Of a stretch of 35,049 nucleotides of DNA, positions 7,253 through 13,191 are shown piece after piece. Positions within the stretch are counted from its first letter, which is position 1. Each line of letters starts with the position of its first letter. The notes beneath the pieces are model-generated. The model saw only the letters and a list, made by a program, of their open reading frames with translations, did not search any database and was not told the origin of the DNA. The position numbers and the translations under genes are program-made. The stretch covers positions 1 through 35,049 of the IMG/VR virus record IMGVR_UViG_3300033153_001975. One strand, 5' to 3'. The DNA is from a virus.

Positions 7253-7450
7253 TCACACCTCCACACTTCTTGTTGTCCATTCAAAACCTTTACCCATCTT
7301 TAAAGCAGATAGATAAGCTTTTTTACTTATACCATTTTCTTTGTAGTATTTATTCAAATTATCACAATTAGTTTGTTCAAATTCTTCATCACTTATATCA
7401 CCTTGCTCCCTAGCATAAGTCAATGGATTTCTTTGTTTGTCAAATTGCAT
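7253..7450 (-). CDS. Hypothetical protein, 65 aa
   Basis: A small polar protein (MQFDKQRNPLTYAREQGDIS...) of unknown family. The ATG at 7450 has AAAAAGGAAG in front; a further upstream ATG at 7477 would lie at the transcription start of the promoter at 7482-7510, so it is rejected. First gene of the recombination sub-operon. Confidence 0.65.
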   Translation of the reverse strand: MQFDKQRNPLTYAREQGDISDEEFEQTNCDNLNKYYKENGISKKAYLSALKMGKGFEWTTRSVEV

Positions 7451-7481
7451 ATTACTTCCTTTTTTATTTAACTTCACCTAC

Positions 7482-7510
7482 ATTCTAACAAATAAATTTA
7501 TTCCTGTCAA
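7482..7510 (-). promoter_or_regulatory. Leftward sigma70-type promoter for the recombination genes
   Basis: Minus strand TTGACA (7510-7505), 17-nt spacer ending in ATTTGT, TAGAAT (7487-7482). The -35 overlaps the stop of the HTH regulator gene. It should drive the 65-aa gene and the Rad52-like gene onward. Confidence 0.75.
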
Positions 7511-8097
7511 GAAAAAAGTTCAGGAACTTGTTCTTTTGCATACTTTAAATAAGCTTTACTTACTTTATCACTAATAATCATATTGCTTTTAGCACGCTTA
7601 ATATCTTTTTTAATATTCTTAATTGTATCGCTATAAATATCTTCACCTTTATCACGATTATTTACATAGTTCTTAATAGTAGTTTTACAAGTCATAATCA
7701 TAGCACATAATAAATTATAACAACCACTACCATCTCCATACATATCAAGTAATCTATCTTCCTTATTTTGTTTATCATACATTTTATCAAGACATTTTTT
7801 ACAAAGTCCATCAATTAAGATAGCAGTTTCTAAGCATCCTTTACAAGTTTCTTTAGCTTTAGGTTTATTGTTTTCACGACCATCCAAATTTGCTTGAATA
7901 ATTTTAAGTATCTTATTTACTTCAACACCACTAAATTTATAAACAGTCTTCTCACCATATTTAAACTCTTTATTAGGAATATTGTATTTATTGATCCAAC
8001 CTAGAACAGTATATCTCTTTAAACCCAACTTTTTAGCAATATCTAAAGCAGTATAATATCCAATAGGATGGAACAGATATTTATCGTTTTCAGCCAT
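7507..8097 (-). CDS. HTH and zinc-finger DNA-binding regulator (putative)
   Basis: The 196-aa protein starts with a helix-turn-helix of the excisionase/MerR-like type (YTALDIAKKLGLKRYTVLGW at 15-34, then a wing to about 55). A CxxC...CxxC metal site follows at 85-88 and 99-102. The C-terminal half is basic and helical. ATG 8097 is preferred over 8124 because AGAAAGGAATTAAA lies just before it. Its promoter (8128-8156) has an inverted repeat over the transcription start, so autoregulation is likely. It may switch early expression; target unknown. Confidence 0.65.
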   Translation of the reverse strand: MAENDKYLFHPIGYYTALDIAKKLGLKRYTVLGWINKYNIPNKEFKYGEKTVYKFSGVEVNKILKIIQANLDGRENNKPKAKETCKGCLETAILIDGLCKKCLDKMYDKQNKEDRLLDMYGDGSGCYNLLCAMIMTCKTTIKNYVNNRDKGEDIYSDTIKNIKKDIKRAKSNMIISDKVSKAYLKYAKEQVPELFS

Positions 8098-8113
8098 TTT
8101 AATTCCTTTCTGG

Positions 8114-8127
8114 TAGGTAATCACCTA
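8114..8127. promoter_or_regulatory. Operator-like inverted repeat
   Basis: TAGGTAATCACCTA has 5-bp arms (TAGGT/ACCTA) around a 4-nt centre. It begins one base downstream of the -10 box at 8128-8133 and covers the likely transcription start of the HTH gene, the position expected for a repressor site. Confidence 0.5.
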
Positions 8128-8156
8128 ATTATAGTTTATACCCTCTCCTCGGTCAA
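8128..8156 (-). promoter_or_regulatory. Leftward promoter of the HTH regulator
   Basis: Minus strand TTGACC (8156-8151), 17-nt spacer, perfect TATAAT (8133-8128). The HTH gene begins about 30 nt downstream. Confidence 0.75.
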
Positions 8157-8179
8157 ATATGAGCGATATAGAGTATATT

Positions 8180-8271
8180 TAATCTTTATAGGCGGTTGAT
8201 ATAACAATTATTATATTTTTAATGTTAATTTCTTTAAAATTGGAGATAAAAGAGAAATCCAACCACCTATG
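8180..8271 (-). ncRNA. Candidate small structured RNA or long leader
   Basis: The 300-nt gap between genes holds no ORF here, but a perfect promoter (8278-8306) fires into it. The expected 5' end is about 8271. The first bases, UAGGUGGUUG (8269-8260), pair with CAACCGCCUA (8198-8189) as a 10-bp helix with one G-U pair, closing a loop of 61 nt. No uridine-run terminator follows, so it could be a processed RNA or a leader that reads into the HTH gene. Confidence 0.45.
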
Positions 8272-8277
8272 AGAACC

Positions 8278-8306
8278 ATTATACAGGATATTATTTTAAA
8301 TGTCAA
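8278..8306 (-). promoter_or_regulatory. Perfect consensus leftward promoter
   Basis: Minus strand TTGACA (8306-8301), 17-nt spacer, TATAAT (8283-8278): all 12 hexamer bases match sigma70 consensus. The -35 lies inside the last codons of the 39-aa gene. Confidence 0.8.
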
Positions 8307-8415
8307 GTAGTTTATCTTCTAACCAGCAAGTATATAATCTTTCCAACTCTACTCTTGATGTAAGTTCAGTTTTATTTTGTTTTAAAAACTCTTTGTATAA
8401 ATCTATATTTGTCAT
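8296..8415 (-). CDS. Small hypothetical protein, 39 aa
   Basis: ATG at 8415 with AAAAGGAAATAAG in front. The product (MTNIDLYKEFLKQNKTELTS...) is a short helical peptide, ending WLEDKLLDI. It lies in the helicase operon just after the 60-aa coiled-coil gene, and its last codons contain a promoter -35 box. Function unknown. Confidence 0.6.
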   Translation of the reverse strand: MTNIDLYKEFLKQNKTELTSRVELERLYTCWLEDKLLDI

Positions 8416-8426
8416 CTTATTTCCTT

Positions 8427-8609
8427 TTAAAGATATGGGTTTAATTTGCTATGTTGTATAAACCAGTGTTTAGCTTTTTTATATAGCACATCATCTAATC
8501 GTTTATATTGTTTCAATTCTTTATTTTCAGCTCTTAGTTTATCTTCTCGCTCCATAGCTTCTGATAATAATTTCATAGTTTCTTTGAAGCAGTATTCTAA
8601 ATCACCCAT
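8427..8609 (-). CDS. Small coiled-coil protein, 60 aa
   Basis: Residues about 8-40 (ETMKLLSEAMEREDKLRAENKELKQ region) form a clear coiled coil. The start at 8609 is preferred over 8621 because GGAGGATAAT precedes it and the upstream gene ends one base before. Function unknown; possibly a partner of the helicase operon proteins. Confidence 0.65.
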   Translation of the reverse strand: MGDLEYCFKETMKLLSEAMEREDKLRAENKELKQYKRLDDVLYKKAKHWFIQHSKLNPYL

Positions 8610-8610
8610 A

Positions 8611-8736
8611 TTATCCTCCATTTAATTCATTATATCTATCGTACAATTCTTGTAAATATTCTGCAACATACCTATTCGTAACTCCATTTGATAAAGTATC
8701 ATCTATTTGTTTTTGTATCATTTTTAATTTAGTCAT
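8611..8736 (-). CDS. Small hypothetical protein, 41 aa
   Basis: The ATG at 8736 overlaps the helicase stop by 8 nt (ATGACTAA). The peptide (MTKLKMIQKQIDDTLSNGVT...) is helical and ends GG. Called because it fills the space between helicase and next gene with coupled junctions on both sides. Confidence 0.6.
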   Translation of the reverse strand: MTKLKMIQKQIDDTLSNGVTNRYVAEYLQELYDRYNELNGG

Positions 8737-9892
8737 CTTTCTTACCCCACTTATTTTCTTTTTTAGTTGTTTGTGTTATCTCTTCATACACCTCTTTGCA
8801 AGACGATGTATAACAACCACTCCTGTGTTGGTATTCAAAGAAGCATTGCCCAGTCTTACCACTTTCTTTATGTCTTACTTTTGAAACGATTACTCTACAA
8901 TAGTTTGTATATTCATAATCTTCATTTCTATCTCTATGAACAGTAATACCAATATCCGCTTTATTGTTCCAGTGTGCTCCACCAGATATATCATTCAACA
9001 AAGGAGGTCTTGTGTTTCTACCACTAGTTTCGTGCTTAGTAGGGTGAGCAACAAAAAACACATGTATATTAAATTGTTTCGCAAACCTTTGAACCTTAGT
9101 AATCATATTAGATATATAATCAGTTTCAGATATTCTTGTATTTCTTCCCTCAATCCAATTGTAAGGATCAATTACTATAGCATCTAAATTATATCTATGA
9201 ACAGCTTTACTTGATATATCAATAATATCATCGATAGTCAATCCAGCTTCTTCATTTTTAATAAACATAAAATGATCATTCAAAAAGCCTCTTACCTTTT
9301 GGTAGTCTTCTGTTGTTTTCATAATATCCTTAGCAGGTTTCTTAGCATGCTTTTGTAAGATATATTTCATATGCTCTTCTTTACCATTCTCAAAAGAACA
9401 TATCCCAAACTTCCAATCATGCATCTCTGCAAGGTTAACCATTATATTATCTAAGAATTGGGATTTACCACAATTGGGATAGCCAGTTAATATTGTTAGT
9501 TCTTTTTTTCTAACTCTAAATAATTTATCCATATCATCCCAACCAACAGTTAATCCCATTTTCGGTTCGTGTAAAACTTTTTCAATAAACCCCTCTTCAA
9601 AGTCTTTTAAAGTGAATAACCCTTTTATAGGAATAGGTTTACTACTATTGATAACATTCTCTACTTCTTCTAATTTCATATAAGAGTTTATAGAGGATTG
9701 AGGTTTAAAGCAATAATCTCCTCCCACATGATCAATAACTTCTTTTAAAACATTATCCCCTTTGATAAATAAAGTTGACTTACTGTTACGCTCTATCTTT
9801 TTTAGGTCTTGAGGACAGTTTATATAAATACTCTCTTTCCCTAAACAACTTAGATCATCGTGTATAGTTTTATCGTTTGTTATAATTTGCAT
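8729..9892 (-). CDS. Replicative DNA helicase, DnaB/Twinkle-like
   Basis: The 387-aa protein has a RecA-type helicase core: Walker A GYPNCGKS at 137-144, Walker B DAIVIDPYN at 237-245, and a sensing motif VAHPTK at 281-286. This is the arrangement of hexameric 5'-3' helicases such as DnaB, T7 gp4 and Twinkle. The first 100 residues lack a primase zinc domain and show only a weak trace of a TOPRIM-like end (LFIKGDNVLKEVIDHVGG), so priming is presumably by host primase. It overlaps the initiator gene by 23 nt and should be loaded by it at the origin. Confidence 0.85.
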   Translation of the reverse strand: MQIITNDKTIHDDLSCLGKESIYINCPQDLKKIERNSKSTLFIKGDNVLKEVIDHVGGDYCFKPQSSINSYMKLEEVENVINSSKPIPIKGLFTLKDFEEGFIEKVLHEPKMGLTVGWDDMDKLFRVRKKELTILTGYPNCGKSQFLDNIMVNLAEMHDWKFGICSFENGKEEHMKYILQKHAKKPAKDIMKTTEDYQKVRGFLNDHFMFIKNEEAGLTIDDIIDISSKAVHRYNLDAIVIDPYNWIEGRNTRISETDYISNMITKVQRFAKQFNIHVFFVAHPTKHETSGRNTRPPLLNDISGGAHWNNKADIGITVHRDRNEDYEYTNYCRVIVSKVRHKESGKTGQCFFEYQHRSGCYTSSCKEVYEEITQTTKKENKWGKKDD

Positions 9893-10556
9893 GGTACTCT
9901 CCTATTCTCTTTAGATCTTTGTTTATAAAGTTTTGTAAAGCAGACTTATAATCTTTATATGATTTATTCTTACTTTTGCAATACAGTATAACAGCTTCTT
10001 TTTGTTCTTCAATATAATCTCCATCAAATTTATTTTTTAAATAAGTTGATAGAGTACTGTTTTTTTTCTCCAACCATTCCATAAATATTTTATCATCCCT
10101 AAATTCCCAATCTCTAAACATTTCTAAAGTAGATATTTTTGGTATATTATTATCTTTATTATAGTTATTATCTTTATTAGTTGTTGTTAGTTGTTTGTTA
10201 GTTGTTTGTTGATTGTTTGTTAGTTGTTTGTTAGTTTGTGTGTTAGTACCTTGATACTTACTATAGTTAACTACTTGAATTAAGGTATTTTTATTAGTAG
10301 TTTTGATTGTTAGTTCGCCTGTTGATTTTAACTTATTTAAAGAGGTTCTTATGTTTTGTACTGATAAACTTAGTTCTTTAGCTAGGTTAGAATAAGATGT
10401 TATAAACTCACCTTGAGCTATGTCAAAACCTCTCCATTTTTTAGCTATGTAATTAGCTTTAAATAAACAGTGTATAAAAAGACTTTTAGTTTTATGGTCA
10501 TCATACCATTCCCATTCTAACATTTGTCTTTGTAATTGTATGAATCCATTATTCAT
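9870..10556 (-). CDS. Replication initiator / helicase loader, lambda O-DnaD-like
   Basis: The 228-aa protein has an N-terminal winged helix (about 10-95: FITSYSNLAKELSLSVQNIR, with wing TGELTIKTTNKN), a Thr/Asn/Gln-rich linker at 104-138 and a helical C-terminal domain (about 140-225) with the DnaD-like pattern EEQKEAVILYCKSKNKSYKDYKSALQNF. This is the domain order of phage replication proteins that bind the origin and hand over the helicase. The linker DNA consists of 11-bp repeats (10177-10246). ATG 10556 follows GGAGG and forms TAATG with the upstream stop. Confidence 0.75.
   Translation of the reverse strand: MNNGFIQLQRQMLEWEWYDDHKTKSLFIHCLFKANYIAKKWRGFDIAQGEFITSYSNLAKELSLSVQNIRTSLNKLKSTGELTIKTTNKNTLIQVVNYSKYQGTNTQTNKQLTNNQQTTNKQLTTTNKDNNYNKDNNIPKISTLEMFRDWEFRDDKIFMEWLEKKNSTLSTYLKNKFDGDYIEEQKEAVILYCKSKNKSYKDYKSALQNFINKDLKRIGEYHANYNKR
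10177..10246. repeat. 11-bp tandem iterons, candidate replication origin
   Basis: On the plus strand the unit TTAGTTGTTTG recurs at 10187, 10198 and 10220, with variants at 10177 (10 bp), 10209 (TTGATTGTTTG) and 10231, then a final TTAG at 10243. The period is 11 bp, near one helical turn and not a multiple of three. A strand bias (almost no C) is marked. Location inside an O-like initiator gene matches lambdoid origins. Confidence 0.6.
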
Positions 10557-10735
10557 TAGAACCTCCATTTGATTTTTCTTAATAAATTTTGAAGTTTACC
10601 TAGGTTTCTATCATTAATAATAATTATTGATTCTTTCCCAGTTAAATCTATTTGCTTAATACAAATATCTTTATTGTCATCTCGGTATACTTCAGTTTCT
10701 AATTGATGGTGTAGTTTTAATTTTGTGTTATTCAT
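10556..10735 (-). CDS. Small hypothetical protein ahead of the initiator, 59 aa
   Basis: ATG at 10735 with AAGGACAAGAGTA upstream; the stop overlaps the initiator start (TAATG), so the two are translationally coupled. The product is a mostly beta, basic protein (MNNTKLKLHHQLETEVYRDD..., tail LLRKIKWRF). Unknown family. Its ribosome site is part of a leader RNA that can switch pairing (10738-10842). Confidence 0.7.
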   Translation of the reverse strand: MNNTKLKLHHQLETEVYRDDNKDICIKQIDLTGKESIIIINDRNLGKLQNLLRKIKWRF

Positions 10736-10737
10736 TA

Positions 10738-10842
10738 CTCTTGTCCTTGTGTTTTGGTGGAGCCTATCCTTTGGACAAAAGATTTGAGAATTTTAATTCA
10801 AGGCTCCGTACTTAATTATATTTATGTATTTACCTTTTGTCC
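10738..10842 (-). promoter_or_regulatory. Leader RNA with mutually exclusive pairings (riboswitch-like)
   Basis: In the leftward transcript the order is S1 GGACAAAAGG (10842-10833), P GGAGCCU (10807-10801), S2 UCUUUUGUCC (10782-10773), P' AGGCUCC (10765-10759) and S3 GGACAAGAG (10746-10738), which contains the ribosome site of the 59-aa gene. S2 can pair with S1 (10 bp, one G-U) or with S3 (9 bp, one U-G), the latter hiding the ribosome site. P/P' (7 bp, perfect) interlocks with S1/S2 to give a pseudoknot. The gap holds no ORF. Confidence 0.6.
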
Positions 10843-10848
10843 GTATTT

Positions 10849-10877
10849 ATACTAACATTAGTTTAAAACTTATGCAA
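10849..10877 (-). promoter_or_regulatory. Leftward promoter of the replication genes
   Basis: Minus strand TTGCAT (10877-10872), 17-nt spacer, TAGTAT (10854-10849). The expected transcription start, about 10842, coincides with the 5' end of segment S1 of the leader RNA. Confidence 0.6.
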
Positions 10878-10881
10878 GCTT

Positions 10882-11034
10882 TTATTTTTTAATTGTACAT
10901 ATTGCGTTTATTCTATCTTTATTTAATACTTTAACTATAGATAAACATTCATTCTTTATCTCGAAATCACCTATAGGCATTTTACCTACAATAGTATTAT
11001 CTTGATAATATAGAAAAACTAGCGTCCAAATCAT
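10882..11034 (-). CDS. Small hypothetical protein, 50 aa
   Basis: ATG at 11034 with AGGAGATAAGAT in front, which itself lies in the coding region of the overlapping upstream gene. The product (MIWTLVFLYYQDNTIVGKMP...) is beta-rich with a hydrophobic start. It overlaps the 42-aa gene by 38 nt in another frame, unusual even for this compact operon. Function unknown. Confidence 0.6.
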   Translation of the reverse strand: MIWTLVFLYYQDNTIVGKMPIGDFEIKNECLSIVKVLNKDRINAICTIKK

Positions 11035-11125
11035 ATCTTATCTCCTCTATTATATCTGTTAAACATTCTATTTCTGTAAACCATTGTGTTGAGTCATTTG
11101 ATTGTATTGCGTTATCTTGTATCAT
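10997..11125 (-). CDS. Small acidic protein, 42 aa
   Basis: ATG at 11125 with GGAGGGAAGATA in front and TAATG overlap with the upstream stop. The product (MIQDNAIQSNDSTQWFTEIE...) is acidic and helical. Function unknown. Confidence 0.6.
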   Translation of the reverse strand: MIQDNAIQSNDSTQWFTEIECLTDIIEEIRYDLDASFSILSR

Positions 11126-11247
11126 TATCTTCCCTCCATATAATTATTATCTATTAACCATTGATATTCAAACTCGCACCATAAGTCTGGATCAATATGT
11201 CTTTCACTCATTTCTAATTGAAATTCTTTCATTACTTGCTCTACCAT
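11125..11247 (-). CDS. Small acidic protein, 40 aa
   Basis: ATG at 11247 with AGGGGAATAATT in front. The product is acidic with several Trp and Glu residues (ERHIDPDLWCEFEYQWLIDN). The stop overlaps the next start (TAATG). Function unknown. Confidence 0.6.
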   Translation of the reverse strand: MVEQVMKEFQLEMSERHIDPDLWCEFEYQWLIDNNYMEGR

Positions 11248-11249
11248 AA

Positions 11250-11471
11250 TTATTCCCCTATAGTTATATTTTTATGCTCACCTAAAAAAGAAGAATCAGC
11301 ATCAGTGTTAAAATCATCATTTACAATATTGGTATTATATGATCTATATGTAGTCCCACAACATTCAACACTCACATACTCACGACCATCTAAATCAAAC
11401 CCTCTATGGATTAGTTCAATCTCTTTTCCACATTTATCACAAGTAGACTTTACTGTTTTAATATCACTCAT
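11250..11471 (-). CDS. Small zinc-finger-like protein, 73 aa
   Basis: CDKCG at residues 11-15 and ECCG at about 36-39 give a likely four-cysteine metal site, with a disordered acidic C terminus. GGAGATAAGAT precedes the ATG. It could be a small DNA- or protein-binding factor acting early. No family recognised. Confidence 0.65.
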   Translation of the reverse strand: MSDIKTVKSTCDKCGKEIELIHRGFDLDGREYVSVECCGTTYRSYNTNIVNDDFNTDADSSFLGEHKNITIGE

Positions 11472-11474
11472 ATC

Positions 11475-11630
11475 TTATCTCCATTTATTAGCGTAGTTCA
11501 TTTCACAAGCGATGTAAGAATTACCAGTAGCATCTTGACAACCTTGTATATACTCATATTTAGCACAAGTCTTTACAACTGCTGCGAATAAGAATGTTAC
11601 GAATATTATAAATCCAATTTGTTTAATCAT
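11475..11630 (-). CDS. Small secreted or membrane-anchored Cys-containing protein, 51 aa
   Basis: ATG at 11630 with AACGGAGAAAACAA in front. Residues 1-20 (MIKQIGFIIFVTFLFAAVVK) form a signal-anchor or signal peptide, followed by a polar domain with three Cys (TCAKY, GCQD, ACEM) suited to a disulfide in the periplasm. It is the first gene of the leftward unit, so it would be made first after infection. Superinfection exclusion or envelope modification are possible roles, not shown. Confidence 0.65.
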   Translation of the reverse strand: MIKQIGFIIFVTFLFAAVVKTCAKYEYIQGCQDATGNSYIACEMNYANKWR

Positions 11631-11654
11631 TTGTTTTCTCCGTTTGTTAATATA

Positions 11655-11688
11655 GGTCTAGTATGACCGACTTTGAGTAATAAGTCAA
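11655..11688 (-). promoter_or_regulatory. First leftward promoter with overlapping inverted repeat
   Basis: Minus strand TTGACT (11688-11683), 17-nt spacer, CATACT (11665-11660, 4 of 6 matches). The inverted repeat GGTC-N6-GACC (11655-11668) covers the -10 box and could be a regulator site. It faces the 51-aa exported protein gene. Confidence 0.5.
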
Positions 11689-11748
11689 GTATAATCGAAA
11701 ATTTAACTTATTGAAATTACAGTGTTTTTAAAAATAGAAAGAAAAAAC

Positions 11749-11778
11749 TTGAGTCGCAAATGGTTTTAGTGGTATAAA
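11749..11778 (+). promoter_or_regulatory. First rightward promoter
   Basis: TTGAGT (11749-11754), 18-nt spacer, TATAAA (11773-11778), 30 nt before the first rightward gene. The 18-nt spacer and the CTTGAGT form resemble the structural-gene promoters at 16320, 19828 and 30676. Confidence 0.6.
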
Positions 11779-11807
11779 TGAATAAATAACAACAAAGGAG
11801 TTTAAAA

Positions 11808-12125
11808 ATGGAATTAGGTAAAAAATACTTTTACATACATCAAGATAGTGAAGCGATTAAAGAGGGTGTGTTAGTTAATTATGGAATAGAAACACATTCA
11901 GGATATGGAATAGCATATTTCCCAATAGAAGATAATGGTAAGAAGAACGTTGATAAAGTAGAAGATAGTTTAATCTTTGAAACATTACCACAGGCAGAAT
12001 ATAGATTAGGACAAATTCAACCTATATGGGTGCAAGCTAAAGAGATTGCAGATGAAGCCACTGAAAAGCAAAACGCTCTAAGAGAATTAGTAATAGGCAA
12101 ACCTAAATACGAAGATATAATATAG
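11808..12125 (+). CDS. Hypothetical protein, 105 aa (first rightward gene)
   Basis: A mixed alpha/beta acidic protein with an N-terminal SH3-like strand pattern (MELGKKYFYIHQDSEAIKEG...) and a helical end. AAAGGAG lies upstream. Unknown family; an early rightward function is expected from position. Confidence 0.7.
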   Translation: MELGKKYFYIHQDSEAIKEGVLVNYGIETHSGYGIAYFPIEDNGKKNVDKVEDSLIFETLPQAEYRLGQIQPIWVQAKEIADEATEKQNALRELVIGKPKYEDII

Positions 12126-12131
12126 AAACAC

Positions 12132-12163
12132 GGTTGGGTTTCCTTGATTTCCTTTTCCCAACC
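12132..12163. terminator. Hairpin after the first rightward gene (weak terminator or processing site)
   Basis: GGTTGGG (12132-12138) pairs with CCCAACC (12157-12163), a perfect 7-bp stem with an 18-nt pyrimidine-rich loop. No T run follows, so a factor-independent terminator is not convincing. Confidence 0.35.
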
Positions 12164-12180
12164 ACCAAACTTAAAGGAAT

Positions 12181-12351
12181 ATGATTATTTATAAAGTAAT
12201 AGTGTTAATAATGTTAATTAAATTTATATACCTTACTCACACCATTGATGGAGGAGAAAGTTTTAAATTAAATATAGTAAATATGGTATTATTATATATA
12301 GCAGTATTCGCACTTATAAACTTTATAGTAATGTTATTACATAAGACTTGA
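12181..12351 (+). CDS. Small two-span membrane protein, 56 aa
   Basis: ATG 12181 follows TTAAAGGAAT; the spacing is short, so an internal start at 12211 is possible. Two hydrophobic stretches (VIVLIMLIKFIYL and MVLLYIAVFALINFIVMLL) flank a polar loop (THTIDGGESFK). The stop codon overlaps the -35 box of the next promoter. Could be a holin-like or exclusion protein; position far from the lysis genes makes holin less likely. Confidence 0.5.
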   Translation: MIIYKVIVLIMLIKFIYLTHTIDGGESFKLNIVNMVLLYIAVFALINFIVMLLHKT

Positions 12352-12376
12352 CAAAGCAAAAAGAATGTTCTATAAT
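12348..12376 (+). promoter_or_regulatory. Perfect consensus rightward promoter
   Basis: TTGACA (12348-12353), 17-nt spacer, TATAAT (12371-12376): full sigma70 consensus. It leads into a structured leader and the genes up to the terminase. Confidence 0.8.
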
Positions 12377-12384
12377 GTAAATAT

Positions 12385-12440
12385 GGAGAGTGAGGACTAT
12401 AGTTTGGCTATAGTAGTCGAAGTTGATGACTTCTCCTCCG
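12385..12440 (+). ncRNA. Structured leader RNA, three-way-junction candidate
   Basis: Beginning at the expected RNA start: GAGG (12392-12395) pairs with CCUC (12435-12438), ACUAUAG (12396-12402) with CUAUAGU (12408-12414), and GAAGU (12419-12423) with ACUUC (12429-12433). This makes a closing stem and two hairpins with 5-nt loops. The 3' side UUCUCCUCC is complementary to ribosome sites of the GGAGG type. It precedes the 12524 gene by about 80 nt. No known RNA family is recognised. Confidence 0.45.
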
Positions 12441-12523
12441 AGAGAAAAGGATAGTAAGTAATGGCGATACCTAATCAGTATCCAAAAGCTTACCACTCTC
12501 CACCAAATAAAAAGGAAGTAAAA

Positions 12524-12958
12524 ATGATAACTAAAGAACAATTGATAGAAGCTATGGATTTGTTTATAGCAAGGATATGGAAAGAAGATACATCTAAAAG
12601 TAAACTACATTTAGATTGCTTAGACACTTTTGTAGAAAATCCTGATATATTTACAGAATGTATAAACAAAGTACTAGATAAGCAAGACAGTATAATTGTT
12701 CATAAGGGTGATAAAGGTTATGATTATTTAATGGCTTTGCAATCTGATAAGCAACCAATAGTAAAGAAAGCCTTGACAACTGATTTTAAAGTTGGTGATG
12801 AGGTTTTGATAGATAGTGTTTGTAAGGGAATAATTGTTGGAATAAGTGATAGTACTTACTGTGTAGATACTGAAGAGGGTATTTTCGAATATGATATAAG
12901 TTATTTATTCAAAACCCGTGAAGAAACAGAAGCAAGTATAACAAACAAAGGAGAGTAA
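12524..12958 (+). CDS. Hypothetical protein with SH3-like C-terminal domain, 144 aa
   Basis: ATG 12524 is preferred because AAAAAGGAAGTAAAA precedes it. An in-frame ATG at 12461 (adding 21 residues, MAIPNQYPKAYHSPPNKKEV...) has a weaker site, AAAAGGAT. The N-terminal half is helical; residues about 90-130 (FKVGDEVLIDSVCKGIIVG) look like a small beta barrel. No family recognised. Confidence 0.65.
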   Translation: MITKEQLIEAMDLFIARIWKEDTSKSKLHLDCLDTFVENPDIFTECINKVLDKQDSIIVHKGDKGYDYLMALQSDKQPIVKKALTTDFKVGDEVLIDSVCKGIIVGISDSTYCVDTEEGIFEYDISYLFKTREETEASITNKGE

Positions 12959-12959
12959 G

Positions 12960-13190
12960 ATGTCAGAGAATGTAATAGGTAATGTATATGAAAACGGTAA
13001 TGATTATGTATATTTTGAAAGTTATTGTAGTGATTGTGATCAAAATGGCGATGAATATTCTTGTATAGCTATAGAAAGAGGAACTTTAAAGGAAACTTGT
13101 TTTTTCAACAGCCCTCCACCAAATGGAAATATGAAATATTTATGTAAAATAAGTGAATTACCAGCATATAAAAATAAAGGAGACAAGTGA
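12960..13190 (+). CDS. Cys-rich hypothetical protein, 76 aa
   Basis: An acidic, aromatic protein with six Cys, including CSDC at about 23-26, and a PPPNGNMKYLC segment. GGAGAGTAAG precedes the ATG. It may bind metal. Unknown family. Confidence 0.65.
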   Translation: MSENVIGNVYENGNDYVYFESYCSDCDQNGDEYSCIAIERGTLKETCFFNSPPPNGNMKYLCKISELPAYKNKGDK

Positions 13191-13191
13191 T

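Noticed and set aside
10177-10246. CRISPR-like array
   Set aside because: Repeat units are 11 bp without spacers, so they are tandem iterons, not a CRISPR array.
12414-12450. Hammerhead-ribozyme-like bases (GUC, UUGAUGA, GAAAA) in the 12385 leader
   Set aside because: The core has U instead of the essential C before UGAUGA, and the 5 bases between GUC and the core cannot form stem I. The same bases form ordinary hairpins.
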